NCBI RefSeq assembly: GCF_026342035.1
Contig: NZ_JAPENM010000005.1
Coordinates: 248,001 to 312,000 of the forward strand
Reading direction: 5' to 3'
From: Aldersonia sp. NBC_00410
Lineage (GTDB): Bacteria > Actinomycetota > Actinomycetes > Mycobacteriales > Mycobacteriaceae
DNA: 64,000 nt
Position 1 is the stretch's first letter; each line of letters begins with the position of its first letter. Below the pieces are notes generated by a model. The model did no database searches. It was not told the origin of the DNA and saw only the letters and a list, made by a program, of their open reading frames with translations. Shown piece after piece: positions 34,429 through 43,611 of the stretch. The translations under genes were made by a program, and so were the position numbers.

Positions 34429-34878
34429 ATGAGCACCACGTCTCCTACCGAGGAAGAGAACGTCGCCGAGGATCTGCCACCGGGCACAACCCCGTACTAC
34501 GCGCGCATGCACCGAATCATCAAACGGGCGGTCCTGGTTTGCCTGATCGCGCTGGTCATCGAGGGCGCATTCACGCTGCCGTTCATGGCGGTCTACTACG
34601 GATTCCCGACGCTGAGCCTCACGGAGGTCTGCAGCGAACTCCTCAAGGTCCGCTACTCCGATGACACGCTGGAGTGCAAGTACCCGTACCCGCCGCTCGG
34701 ACCCCCCGAGGGCGCGGAAGGAAAAGACACCGCCAAGGATGAGTGGGGTATTCAGCCGACGCCGAAGTACGACCGGCTCGGGTTCCGCGAACTCGTCCGT
34801 CGCCACGACGAGCGGGAGGCACGCGAGGCAATGGAACAACAACAATCCGGGGAACAACAATCCGGAGGTAACCCATGA
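34429..34878 (+). CDS. 149-aa single-pass membrane protein (unknown)
   Basis: A protein with one N-terminal-proximal helix ([26 protein letters not shown]) and a hydrophilic domain probably outside the membrane with two cysteines (EVCSELL and LECKYPYP), which could form a disulfide or bind metal. The C-terminus is Glu/Gln-rich with a duplicated EQQ(Q)SG from a short DNA repeat. It follows Y2 by 21 bp and its stop overlaps the next gene by ATGA. I recognise no family. A bitopic partner of Y2 is the most likely role, by position. Confidence 0.65.
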   Translation: MSTTSPTEEENVAEDLPPGTTPYYARMHRIIKRAVLVCLIALVIEGAFTLPFMAVYYGFPTLSLTEVCSELLKVRYSDDTLECKYPYPPLGPPEGAEGKDTAKDEWGIQPTPKYDRLGFRELVRRHDEREAREAMEQQQSGEQQSGGNP

Positions 34879-35948
34879 CCGACAGACTTCGCGTCATTCA
34901 GTGGGCGACAGGCAATGTCGGCAGCCAAGCACTTGCGGCGGTACATGACCATCCCGATCTGGAGTTGGTCGGCGCCCGCGTCTACAACGAAGCCAAGGTG
35001 GGACGCGATATCGGCGAGGTATGCGGGATCGGTCGGATCGGAGTCACCGCCACCGCCGACCCCGACGAGATCATCGCTATCGACGCGGACTGCGTGCTGT
35101 ATATGGCCGAGGGCGAGTGGAACCCGCCCGAGGCTCTCGACGACATCTGTCGCTTGCTGGCCTCGGGCAAGAACGTCGTCTCTACCGCGGTAACGGCCTG
35201 GATCTATCCGAAGAGCGCGGGCGAGGACGTGGTCGAGAGGCTCGAGGCGGCCTGTGCCGAAGGGCAGAGTTCGTTTCATGCCACCGGTATTCAGCCGGGT
35301 TGGGCAGCCGAAGTACTGCCGCTGACGATGTCGGGGCTATTCCGCCGGATCGATTCCCTGCTGGTGCAGGAATTGATGGATTACACCACCTACAACGTTC
35401 CCTTCGTGATGTTCGATGTGATGGGTTTCGGCAAGCCGCCGGAGGAAAAGGTCCTGATGGACGACGCAGCGATCGGCGCAGTGCCGTTCAAAGCGCCGCT
35501 GATGCTATTGGCCGAAGGCCTCGGCGCGACGATCGACGACTATATTTGGGAGCGCCAGGTTGCGGTCACCGATCAGCCGATCGAGATCAAGGCTGGCCGC
35601 ATTGAAGCCGGAACCGTCTCTGCGCAACGGTTTTCCCTCACTGCCGTCATCGAAGGCCGGCGGGCGTTGACCGTCGAGCACATCACCCGAGTGGGCACCG
35701 ATCAGGCGCCCGAATGGCCGAACGGGCGTGGCTGGAAGGTCACCGTCGAGGGGCTTCCGTCGATGGTGCTGGAATCCCGAATCGCAATCCACGACGAGGA
35801 CGACACGGAACAGGGTTGCTTGGGCACTGCGATGCATGCCGTGCACGCCATCGCGCCGGTGTGTGCCGCGGCGCCGGGTGTCCGTACGTTCCTCGACCTC
35901 CCGACGATCGTGGGCCGTGGGGTGTTGTCACAGGGACCGCGCAGGTGA
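34875..35948 (+). CDS. DapB-like NAD(P)-dependent dehydrogenase, copy 1
   Basis: A 357-aa Rossmann-fold oxidoreductase. The N-terminus [18 protein letters not shown] is the NAD(P)-binding motif of the dihydrodipicolinate reductase/2,4-diaminopentanoate dehydrogenase-like family, with later conserved blocks [11 protein letters not shown] and [10 protein letters not shown]. These enzymes reduce or oxidise an imine/amine or keto group, and members next to lipid genes are largely uncharacterised. It overlaps the membrane-protein gene by ATGA and the next dehydrogenase by GTGA, so the series is part of the same operon. Three copies in a row is notable. Confidence 0.82.
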   Translation: MTDRLRVIQWATGNVGSQALAAVHDHPDLELVGARVYNEAKVGRDIGEVCGIGRIGVTATADPDEIIAIDADCVLYMAEGEWNPPEALDDICRLLASGKNVVSTAVTAWIYPKSAGEDVVERLEAACAEGQSSFHATGIQPGWAAEVLPLTMSGLFRRIDSLLVQELMDYTTYNVPFVMFDVMGFGKPPEEKVLMDDAAIGAVPFKAPLMLLAEGLGATIDDYIWERQVAVTDQPIEIKAGRIEAGTVSAQRFSLTAVIEGRRALTVEHITRVGTDQAPEWPNGRGWKVTVEGLPSMVLESRIAIHDEDDTEQGCLGTAMHAVHAIAPVCAAAPGVRTFLDLPTIVGRGVLSQGPRR

Positions 35949-37015
35949 CCTACCGGATCGTTCAGTGGACCACCGGCAACGTCGGAAAGAAGTCGGTGCA
36001 TGCGATAGCGTCGAACCCACTGCTGCAAATTGTCGGATGCTACGCATGGTCCCCGGACAAGGTCGGCCGCGATGTCGGTGACCTGTGTGGGATCGAAACC
36101 CTCGGTGTGATTGCTACCGAGGACATCGATGCGCTTCTCGCCCTCGAGCCGGACTGCGTGGTCTACAACCCGATGTTCGCGAACGTCGACGAACTGATCC
36201 TGATTCTCGGTGCGGGCATCAACGTGGTGACCACTTCGGAATTCATTACCGGCCATCAACTCGGCGAGCAGCGCGAGCTCATCGCCAAGGCCTGCGAGCA
36301 GGGCGGTGCCACGATCTTCGGCAGCGGCATCAATCCGGGCTTCATACAGCTCTTCGCGATCGTCACCGCCGGAATCTCGGACCGGGTCGATCGCATCTCC
36401 ATCGTGGAGTCCTTCGACACCACCATCTACAACTCGCCGGCAACCGAAAAGCCGATGGGCTTCGGCTATCCCATTGACCAGCCGGACCTGCGTGCAATTA
36501 CGGAGAAGGGCTCCGGAATCTTCCGGGAAGCGGTAATCCTTGTCGCCGATGCTCTCGGAGTCGAACTCGACGCTATCCGCTGTGAAGTCGACTACGCGCA
36601 AACCACCGAAGACCTCGAGTTGCCCGGTGATTGGACGATCAAGAAAGGCTGTGTCGCGGGAATCGACGTCCGGTGGAAGGGCTTCGTCGGCGATCGTGAG
36701 GTCATCGCGATCCGTGGTGTGTGGACCAAGGGCCAATCCTTGGACCCGTCCTGGTCGACCGATTTCGGTTACACAATCACAGTCGAGGGCCGCCCGACCG
36801 TGAAGAGCACGCTTAGTTTCGAGCCGCCACCGGACTTTGTTGCTGAAACGCTCGACGACTTCATCATGCTCGGATTGACCATCACAGCCATGCCGGCGAT
36901 CACTGCCATACCTGCTGTTGTCGCGGCTCCGCCCGGTATCGCCACCTACAACGACCTGCCACTGCTGCTTCCTCGCGGGGTCACGGCAGACGGTGTTCCG
37001 CGGAATTCAGGATAG
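35945..37015 (+). CDS. DapB-like NAD(P)-dependent dehydrogenase, copy 2
   Basis: A 356-aa protein with nucleotide-binding [20 protein letters not shown] and the blocks EPDCVVYNPMF and GINVVTTSEFITG. It is homologous to, but clearly diverged from, its two neighbours. GTG 35945 overlaps the preceding stop. Position GSGINPGFIQLFAIVTAG matches the conserved substrate-site loop of this family. Divergence among the tandem copies suggests different substrates or a hetero-oligomer rather than redundant copies. Confidence 0.82.
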   Translation: MTYRIVQWTTGNVGKKSVHAIASNPLLQIVGCYAWSPDKVGRDVGDLCGIETLGVIATEDIDALLALEPDCVVYNPMFANVDELILILGAGINVVTTSEFITGHQLGEQRELIAKACEQGGATIFGSGINPGFIQLFAIVTAGISDRVDRISIVESFDTTIYNSPATEKPMGFGYPIDQPDLRAITEKGSGIFREAVILVADALGVELDAIRCEVDYAQTTEDLELPGDWTIKKGCVAGIDVRWKGFVGDREVIAIRGVWTKGQSLDPSWSTDFGYTITVEGRPTVKSTLSFEPPPDFVAETLDDFIMLGLTITAMPAITAIPAVVAAPPGIATYNDLPLLLPRGVTADGVPRNSG

Positions 37016-37029
37016 CGAGTAGCCAGTCG

Positions 37030-38085
37030 ATGTCCGAACAGACCTACCGCGTCATCCAGTGGATGAGCGGGCGCGTCGGGAAGATCGGAATCCGTCACTT
37101 CGCCGCCAGTCCGGCGTTCGACCTGGTGGGTGTCCTGGTGCACGACAAGGAAAAGGTGGGCAAGGATGCGGGCCAGATCGCCGGCATCGAGCCGGTGGGC
37201 GTAGTCGCGACCGACGACGTCGAGGCAATCCTGGCTATGGACGCCGATTGCGTGTTCTACACCCCCTGGTTGTTCGCCGACGTCGAAACGATCTGCCGAA
37301 TACTGCGCACCGGCAAGAACGTCGTCACCACCGCTGGTTACTTTCATCCGAACAAGGACAACCAGATCGACGGAGCCAAGATCGAGGCCGCATGCCGAGC
37401 CGGGGGTACCAGCTTCCATGGCGGCGGTATCCATCCAGGCTATGCGGGCGACGTCCTGCCGCTCACGCTTGCGCGAGTCGTCAGTCGGATAGACACGATC
37501 CACGTGTACGAGATCGTGAATGTCCTCACCGACGCGCCCCTGGAAGATCACCTCGGTCTCTTCGGATTCGGCAAGGGCAAGGACGACTTCCTATCCAACC
37601 CGACCATGCTGGGCATGGGCGTACCCTTCTTCGCCCAGGCGATGGCAACGATCGCCGACGGGCTGGGACGGGAGATCGACGAAGTCACAACAGAATTGAC
37701 TGCAGCGACCGCGACCGAGGACATAACGCATCAACTGGGAGTGATCCGGAGTGGGTCGGTGGCCGCACAGCGGCACGACTGGACGGCTTGGTCCGACGGC
37801 AAGCCGCTGATCGTCTTTCACGCCATGTACACGACCGGCGATGCGAGCAACCTCGATCCGGCTTGGGATTGGGGCAAGACGCGGTACCGGATCGTCATCG
37901 ACGGAGATCCGCCGACCGAACTCACACTCGAGGGCGGGACGCGCCCCGACGGATCGTTTGCGCATCCCGGCTACAACTGGACCGCGATGAGTGCGATCCA
38001 CGCGATCCCCGATGTCTGTGACGCTCCGCCCGGCTGGATCACCCAATTGGACCTCGGATTGGTCCGACCCCGAGGACTGGTGTGA
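37030..38085 (+). CDS. DapB-like NAD(P)-dependent dehydrogenase, copy 3
   Basis: A 351-aa protein starting MSEQTYRVIQWMSGRVGKIGIRH, in which the usual GNVG is changed to GRVG. The blocks DADCVFYTPWL, GKNVVTTAGYF and GGGIHPGYAGDVLPLTLAR are conserved. It is the last gene of the rightward operon; the tandem-TetR gene is convergent. A fourth, more distant copy is at 52256-53335. The change in the dinucleotide loop is mild and activity is expected. Confidence 0.82.
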   Translation: MSEQTYRVIQWMSGRVGKIGIRHFAASPAFDLVGVLVHDKEKVGKDAGQIAGIEPVGVVATDDVEAILAMDADCVFYTPWLFADVETICRILRTGKNVVTTAGYFHPNKDNQIDGAKIEAACRAGGTSFHGGGIHPGYAGDVLPLTLARVVSRIDTIHVYEIVNVLTDAPLEDHLGLFGFGKGKDDFLSNPTMLGMGVPFFAQAMATIADGLGREIDEVTTELTAATATEDITHQLGVIRSGSVAAQRHDWTAWSDGKPLIVFHAMYTTGDASNLDPAWDWGKTRYRIVIDGDPPTELTLEGGTRPDGSFAHPGYNWTAMSAIHAIPDVCDAPPGWITQLDLGLVRPRGLV

Positions 38086-38265
38086 CATCACTTTGACCCG
38101 CACGCACCGACCGAAGAACCAACGATGGCCTACAGGATGGATCCGAGCGTTCTGGCCGAAGTATCGGCCGAAGTCCTGGACCTGCCACTCGCCGACGGTG
38201 AACATGTGTTCGTGGGGTCGAAACTTCGCACCCGCGAACACAATTTGCACCCGGTAAGGAGTGCG

Positions 38266-39606
38266 TCAGCCGTCGGCGCGTTCGGCAACGCCGCGCACAA
38301 CCGTGTCTCGTGCGTGCACGAGCGCGGCCCGCCGACCGACCTGCAGCAGGATGTTCTCCGGGATCCACTGCACTCCGATGACGCAGCGCGCGAGCATGTC
38401 CGACGACGGGCTTTCGATCCGGATTTCTCCCGAGCGCACGCCCTCGGCGAGCAGGTGCTTCATCTGGCGCACGCGGGTCCCGAACGACCAGGCCGGATCG
38501 GTAGCACCGGGTGGGGTCTGCCGCATCCACGCGAGCTGGATGCGGAACTCGTCGCTGAACTGGTCGAGCGCGCTGATGTTCACCCAGCTGAGCGCGTCGA
38601 TCTTCTCGATAGGCGTCGAATCCGACTGCAGCACACTGGTCCAGCCCGCGGCGAGCTTGTCGCCGAAGGACAGCATGATCGAGCCGAGCAGTTCGTCCTT
38701 CGAGCCGATCAAGCGGTACACCGTCCCGGTCCCCATACCGGCGGCCGCGGCAATGTCTCGCACGGTGGTGAATTCATACCCCTTGCGGCCGAACTCTTCT
38801 CGGGCCACCGCCCGAACATGGGCGGCCCGGTCATCGGGATCGGCTGCCGACTCGGATGCCCAGGTTCGGACCACCTCGTCGGCGGCGGCGAAGGCACTCG
38901 ACTCGTCGAGTTCGGTATCGTCGCGCCGGCGTGTCGCGAGTCCGTCGAAAAGAATCCGGCACAGCACCGTGGCGGTGCGATCGGGTGCGGCGTTGTTGCG
39001 GATCACGTCGATGCCGACGTGCAGCATCGTCTGGCACACTCGGTCGGCCAGCGTAGGCAGATCGATGTCGGGCCGCAGATAGCCGCTCCATCGCGCCGCG
39101 CGCAATGCCTGCAGCATCGCTGTATTCAGGGTGGTCGGCGCGCGGCTGGTCAGTGCTTTCAGTTCGGGATCGTCGCTGGGCCCCTCGTAGAACGACAACT
39201 GCAGTGCGGCGCTGTTGCGCACCGCGCACTCCGCGATCGACACCGCCAGCGCGAAGATCTGCTCTGGGATGGGCCCGGCCTCGGGATCGTCGAGCCGGAG
39301 TAGTGCGGTTTCGCCGATCCGGTCCAGTTCGGCGTGGTACCGGCGGATCAACTCGATGAGGATCGCTTCTTTGGAGTCGAAGTGGTGGTAAAGGCTTCCC
39401 GCGAGGATTCCGGCGGACTCCGCGATCTGCTGCAGCGAGGTGCGCAGACCCGAGGACGCGATCACGGTGTTGGCGGCCTGAAGTATCTCGTTGCGCCGCG
39501 TGACGTCGACGGACGTGCCGTCATTGCCAGCGGCGAGGTCGAGCACACGTGCGCGCGAACTCGGCGGGGTGGTCGGGGAACGGGGCGCCTCACGCCTCGG
39601 CTGCAC
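38266..39606 (-). CDS. Tandem TetR regulator (two TetR units in one chain)
   Basis: About 446 aa containing two complete TetR units. The first helix-turn-helix is TSLQQIAESAGILAGSLYHHF with DSKEAIL, and the second, about 225 residues later, is TTVRDIAAAAGMGTGTVYRLI with GSKDELL. Such a chain can act as a pseudo-dimer, or as a dimer holding four DNA-binding heads. The GTG at 39606 is chosen for the GAGGGGAG about eight bases upstream. It is divergent from the second VWA/AAA+ operon, whose promoter holds the KstR-like half-site at 39765-39778. It probably controls that operon. Confidence 0.83.
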   Translation of the reverse strand: MQPRREAPRSPTTPPSSRARVLDLAAGNDGTSVDVTRRNEILQAANTVIASSGLRTSLQQIAESAGILAGSLYHHFDSKEAILIELIRRYHAELDRIGETALLRLDDPEAGPIPEQIFALAVSIAECAVRNSAALQLSFYEGPSDDPELKALTSRAPTTLNTAMLQALRAARWSGYLRPDIDLPTLADRVCQTMLHVGIDVIRNNAAPDRTATVLCRILFDGLATRRRDDTELDESSAFAAADEVVRTWASESAADPDDRAAHVRAVAREEFGRKGYEFTTVRDIAAAAGMGTGTVYRLIGSKDELLGSIMLSFGDKLAAGWTSVLQSDSTPIEKIDALSWVNISALDQFSDEFRIQLAWMRQTPPGATDPAWSFGTRVRQMKHLLAEGVRSGEIRIESPSSDMLARCVIGVQWIPENILLQVGRRAALVHARDTVVRGVAERADG

Positions 39607-39764
39607 AGTACGGACTCCCCTCGAGTTGTGCCCGCACGGTCCTTCGACAGGATGCGGAACATGGCACACCGGAGGTGTGAGTCTACCGCCCGGAGCCGGA
39701 CTGCCTGGTTCGTGATTCGTGTTGTGTCCTTGGCATTGACTTGCCGTCGCGCCTCACCCTACTG

Positions 39765-39778
39765 TGGAACAGATATTA
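39765..39778. promoter_or_regulatory. Degenerate KstR-like site TGGAACAGATATTA
   Basis: The left half TnnAAC fits the KstR consensus TnnAACnnGTTnnA but the right half does not. TGGAACA, ATTA and GGT recur at 42440-42453, before another gene of the same cluster, so it may be the site of the tandem TetR. Confidence 0.35.
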
Positions 39779-39806
39779 GGTCAACGATGTTGGATCGGGG
39801 TGCGGG

Positions 39807-41537
39807 TTGCAGTTCGACCAGGATCGGACCGCCGGTGTGCGGCGATGGGAGCTCATCGCGGGCGCGGTGGCAGGCCGTCCGCTTCGAGTGCTCGCCCTCG
39901 ATGGCGGTGAAGCGGCCTGGACGGATGGCAGCGCGATTTACGTCGATCCCGGCGCCGGCACAGCGCGGCTGCTCGAGTCCGTGACGGTGCAGGCGTCGCT
40001 ACTGGCGGCAGGCAGCCTCGACGCGGCCGTGCTGCGCAGGGTCGCCCGCCGGACCAACCTCACCCGGCGCTACCTGGCGGTCGAGGGGCATCGTGCGCTG
40101 GCCTGCAACGAGGACGTGCTGCCACCCGCGGTGCGGCCCTTGGTCGACTGGAACCTCGCCGCGCGCAGCGACTCGCCGACCGCCTCGTTGGCCCTTGCGT
40201 CATCGGATGACGTCCTGCCCGATCCGCCCTCCGCCTTCGGTGCCATCCGGCCACGTCAGATGCGAGAAAGCGACGCGGGCAAGGAATTCGGACCAGCGGC
40301 AGCAACGCACGCGCCGCGCCGCCGGAACGACCGCGAGTTGGCCGAACTCGATGACGAGACCGGCGAGGCCGACATCCTCGACATCGTCTCCAGCCCGGTC
40401 TCCGGGGGCGGGGGCATCGGTCGGCTACTCCAGCGAATGCTCGGCGCGGTCCGCAAGCTGGGTGGCGAGGGTGGTACGCCCGGCGCCGACACTCCGTCGC
40501 ACCGGTTGCGATCGGGTGCCCGCGGTGGCGGCCCACGCATCTTCTCCACCGCCCGCGCCGAGTCGGACGAGGAAGTACTCGGCGACGGCCGCAAATGGAC
40601 CTACCCGGAGTGGGATGCCGGGCGGCGGGCGTACCGCCCGGACTGGTGCACCGTGCTGGAGGCAGCACCGCCGCCCGATGCCGCCGGCCACCCCGGAGAC
40701 TGGTCGGGTCATGCACTGCGCCGCCCGCTTGCTCGCCTCGGAGTAGGGATCGAGCGTCGGCACCGCCAGTTTCAGGGTGACGACATCGACCTCGACGCGG
40801 CCGTCGAGGCGCGGGTCGAGGCGCTCGCGGGAACCGTTCCCGACGAGGCGGTCTACATCGAAAGCGTGCGGCGGCGACGTGACCTCGCCGTGCTCGTCCT
40901 CCTCGACGTGTCCGGCTCGGCGGGCGAGCCGGGCGCGGGGGGAACGACCGTGCACGACGAACAGCGCGCGGCAGCCGCCGCGATCACGATGGCGTTGCAC
41001 GAACTCGGCGACCGCGTCGCGCTCTACGCGTACAACTCGCAGGGTCGTTCGTCGGTGTGGTTGTCGGCGCTCAAGCGATTCGACGACAACCTCGACGAGC
41101 TGGCGCTGCGGCGGCTGGCGGGGCTCATGCCCGCGGCCTACTCCCGGTTGGGCGCCGCGGTCCGGCACGGTACCGCGGTACTCGAGCGCGAGGGCGGTGC
41201 ATCGCGACGCCTCCTCGTGGTGTTGTCCGATGGACTGGCCTACGACCACGGCTACGAACGTGCCTACGGCTCGGCCGACGTTCGGCGAGCGCTCGCCGAA
41301 TCGCGTGCGCGCGGGATCGGTTGTCTGTGCCTGACGATCGGCGCCGGGACCGACACCGAGGATCTGCGTCGAGCCTTCGGCAGCGCGGCACACGCGACGA
41401 TTCCGCGCCCCGAGCAGCTGAGTCGGGTAATCGCGCCGCTGTTCCGGTCGGCGCTGAGCGCCGCAGACATGCGTCGACGCATCGCGCAGCGGCACCGACC
41501 ACACGCCCAGCGGGATCCCCGCGTCAGTGCCCCCTAG
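39807..41537 (+). CDS. VWA-domain protein, NorD/CoxE type (copy 2)
   Basis: A protein of up to 576 aa. MIDAS motif DVSGS (Asp367) opens the C-terminal VWA domain, and LSDGLAYDHGYERAYGSADVRRAL matches the NorD-type block seen in copy 1. The N-terminal 240 residues are low in recognisable structure and partly Gly/Pro-rich. No ATG fits: TTG 39807 or GTG 39837 are the best starts. The AAA+ partner follows 68 bp later. The pair heads a run of at least nine same-strand genes ending with two P450s, so its client is more likely a metal enzyme of that cluster than NorB, which is absent. Confidence 0.82.
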   Translation: MQFDQDRTAGVRRWELIAGAVAGRPLRVLALDGGEAAWTDGSAIYVDPGAGTARLLESVTVQASLLAAGSLDAAVLRRVARRTNLTRRYLAVEGHRALACNEDVLPPAVRPLVDWNLAARSDSPTASLALASSDDVLPDPPSAFGAIRPRQMRESDAGKEFGPAAATHAPRRRNDRELAELDDETGEADILDIVSSPVSGGGGIGRLLQRMLGAVRKLGGEGGTPGADTPSHRLRSGARGGGPRIFSTARAESDEEVLGDGRKWTYPEWDAGRRAYRPDWCTVLEAAPPPDAAGHPGDWSGHALRRPLARLGVGIERRHRQFQGDDIDLDAAVEARVEALAGTVPDEAVYIESVRRRRDLAVLVLLDVSGSAGEPGAGGTTVHDEQRAAAAAITMALHELGDRVALYAYNSQGRSSVWLSALKRFDDNLDELALRRLAGLMPAAYSRLGAAVRHGTAVLEREGGASRRLLVVLSDGLAYDHGYERAYGSADVRRALAESRARGIGCLCLTIGAGTDTEDLRRAFGSAAHATIPRPEQLSRVIAPLFRSALSAADMRRRIAQRHRPHAQRDPRVSAP

Positions 41538-41605
41538 CAGCTCGCTGCGCCGACGAGGCGCAGCACACCCGGCGCGCGGAATCGACCGCGCGGGAAGGAA
41601 ATCTC

Positions 41606-42415
41606 ATGGTAAGCGGAACGCGCCCGTACTACGTCGCGGTCGACAATGAGGAGCAGGTATTCAAGGCCGCATACCGGCAGGGCATGTCGATCGTGTTGAA
41701 GGGCCCGACCGGCTGCGGCAAGACCCGTTTCGTCGAGGCGATGGCCTACGACCTCGACCGGCCCCTGATCACCGTTTCCTGCCATGACGATCTGACCACC
41801 GCCGACCTGGTCGGCCGGTACTTGCTGCGCGGTGGCGAGACCGAATGGGCCGACGGACCGCTGACGCGGGCGGTGCGCGAAGGGGCGATCTGCTACCTCG
41901 ACGAGGTGGTGGAGGCGCGTCAGGACACGACTGTCGTACTCCATCCGCTCGCCGATTATCGGCGGCAGTTGCCGATCGAACGGCTGGGGGAGACCCTCGA
42001 TGCGGCACCGGGTTTCGGCCTGGTGGTGTCGTACAACCCGGGCTATCAGAGCGTGCTGAAGGACCTGAAGGATTCGACACGGCAGCGGATGGTCGCCATC
42101 GAGTTCGGTTTTCCCGCACCCGATGTGGAGGAGAAGATCGTCGCCAGCGAGTCGGGCGTCAGCACCGACGTCGCGGCCGCACTCGTGCGGCTCGGGCAGG
42201 CAATCCGGCGGGTCGACACAGCGGGTCTGCGCGAGGTCGCCTCGACGCGGGTGCTCATCGCCGCCGGACGATTGGTCGCCGAGGGATTGGGTGCACGGAC
42301 CGCCGCGCGTGCGGCCATTGCCGGACCGTTGACCGACGACGCACTGGTGGCCGGCGGGCTGTTCGAGATGATCGACGCCTATCTGCCCGACGACAATGTC
42401 CGGCAAGGGGATTGA
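41606..42415 (+). CDS. MoxR-family AAA+ ATPase, NorQ/CbbQ type (copy 2)
   Basis: A 269-aa ATPase with Walker A GPTGCGKT (33-40), Walker B ICYLDEVVEA (Asp99-Glu100) and sensor region SYNPGYQSVLKDLKDSTRQR. It shares long identical blocks with copy 1 (for example SCHDDLT, DLVGR and DGPLTRAV). The ATG at 41606 is preceded by GGAAGGA; the open frame upstream is antisense-like and not coding. It would act as a hexamer with the VWA protein encoded just upstream to remodel or metallate a client. Confidence 0.92.
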   Translation: MVSGTRPYYVAVDNEEQVFKAAYRQGMSIVLKGPTGCGKTRFVEAMAYDLDRPLITVSCHDDLTTADLVGRYLLRGGETEWADGPLTRAVREGAICYLDEVVEARQDTTVVLHPLADYRRQLPIERLGETLDAAPGFGLVVSYNPGYQSVLKDLKDSTRQRMVAIEFGFPAPDVEEKIVASESGVSTDVAAALVRLGQAIRRVDTAGLREVASTRVLIAAGRLVAEGLGARTAARAAIAGPLTDDALVAGGLFEMIDAYLPDDNVRQGD

Positions 42416-42438
42416 CCATGGCAGGCCGTCCCGCTAGG

Positions 42439-42458
42439 TTGGAACAAAGATTAGGTTG
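42439..42458. promoter_or_regulatory. Candidate operator/promoter element before the substrate-binding-type gene
   Basis: TTGGAACAAAGATTAGGTTG resembles the sequence before the VWA gene (TGGAACA, ATTAGGT shared). Within it AACAA and TTGTT form an inverted repeat with an 8-bp spacer (42443-42460). It lies 38 bp before the next start, so the gene may have its own promoter. Confidence 0.35.
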
Positions 42459-42496
42459 TTCGCGCGGGACAATGCCTGCGCACCCTCGGAGGTGAC

Positions 42497-43609
42497 ATGT
42501 CCTACGAAAGCACGGCACAACCGATCAAGGTCGGATATCTGATGGACTTCAAACTCCCGGATTTCTTCCCGGAGACAATGCGTGACGACCTGACCCGGCC
42601 CTTCGAGATGGTCTTCGCGGATGCCCGCGAGCGAGGCATCATCGACCGACCGGTGGAGATGGTCTACCGCGAAGTCGAGGGCTTGCCCAAGGGTTCGGTC
42701 AAGGCGGTTATCGACGCCTACGGCGAACTCGTCGACGAAGGTTGCCTGGTGGTGTTCGGGCCGAACATCACCGACAACGCCGTCCCCACGAAGGAAGCGA
42801 TCGAGGAGAGGTTCAAGGTTCCGGGGATCAGCGTCACCGGAACCGACGACTGGCTGGGGGAGTGGACCTTCGCATTCCCGCAGGGGTCGATGACCGACGA
42901 GCCCATCTTCTGGGCGGATCTGCTTGCCAAGGCAGGGCACCGCGAGGTCGGTGTCATCATCGAGAAATCGCTGGTCGGCGAGAGCTACCTGAAGAACTTT
43001 CAAAAGGCATGCCGCAGCAAAGGAATTCGCATCACTGCCGAGGTGTCGATCGCGCAGACCGCTCAGGATGTCGGCGGAGCGGTGCAGACACTGCACGAGG
43101 CGAAGGTCGACGCGATTGTGCACTGCGGCTTCGGCTTCGGCATCGTGTTCGTCAATCCGGCGCTCGAGGCGTTGGGCTGGGATCCGCCCAGGTACACCAG
43201 TACCGCGTTCCAGAACGCCTGGGTGAATCCGGTGATGTGGAACGCATTGCTCGGCTGGACCGGCATCGATCAATACGACGAGCACAACCGGGTCGGCCAG
43301 GCGTTTCTCGATCTTTACCAGGAGAAACTCGGGCGCCGGCCGGAGTACTGCGTGCCGGTGGTGAATCGCGATGTTGCCACCACGCTGCTGCAGGCGTTCA
43401 CCGACTCGCACCCACTGAGTCCGCGGGGCGTCAAAGAGGCGCTGGAGCGGGTGAAGATGCTGCCGGCCGCGTCGGGGGCGCCCGGCACCAGGGTGTCGTT
43501 CGGGAAGTGGACCCGTCGGGCATGGATGGGCGCCGGGTACCTCGTGGCGCGGCGCCTCGATCCCGACGGCGTCACCACCCACCTGGTCGACCGGTTCGGT
43601 GAGGAATAG
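42497..43609 (+). CDS. Periplasmic-binding-protein-like protein without signal peptide
   Basis: A 370-aa type I periplasmic-binding-protein fold (branched-chain amino-acid ABC transporter LivK/AmiC type), starting MSYESTAQPIKVGYLMDF. The strand IKVGYLMDF and the blocks VVFGPNITDNAV and GVIIEKSLVGESYLKNFQKACRSKG are the two lobes. There is no signal peptide or lipobox and no ABC permease nearby, so it is probably cytoplasmic. It may sense a ligand or bind a pathway intermediate. The start has GGAGG six bases upstream. AveC-like and SDR genes follow directly. Confidence 0.82.
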   Translation: MSYESTAQPIKVGYLMDFKLPDFFPETMRDDLTRPFEMVFADARERGIIDRPVEMVYREVEGLPKGSVKAVIDAYGELVDEGCLVVFGPNITDNAVPTKEAIEERFKVPGISVTGTDDWLGEWTFAFPQGSMTDEPIFWADLLAKAGHREVGVIIEKSLVGESYLKNFQKACRSKGIRITAEVSIAQTAQDVGGAVQTLHEAKVDAIVHCGFGFGIVFVNPALEALGWDPPRYTSTAFQNAWVNPVMWNALLGWTGIDQYDEHNRVGQAFLDLYQEKLGRRPEYCVPVVNRDVATTLLQAFTDSHPLSPRGVKEALERVKMLPAASGAPGTRVSFGKWTRRAWMGAGYLVARRLDPDGVTTHLVDRFGEE

Positions 43610-43611
43610 CC

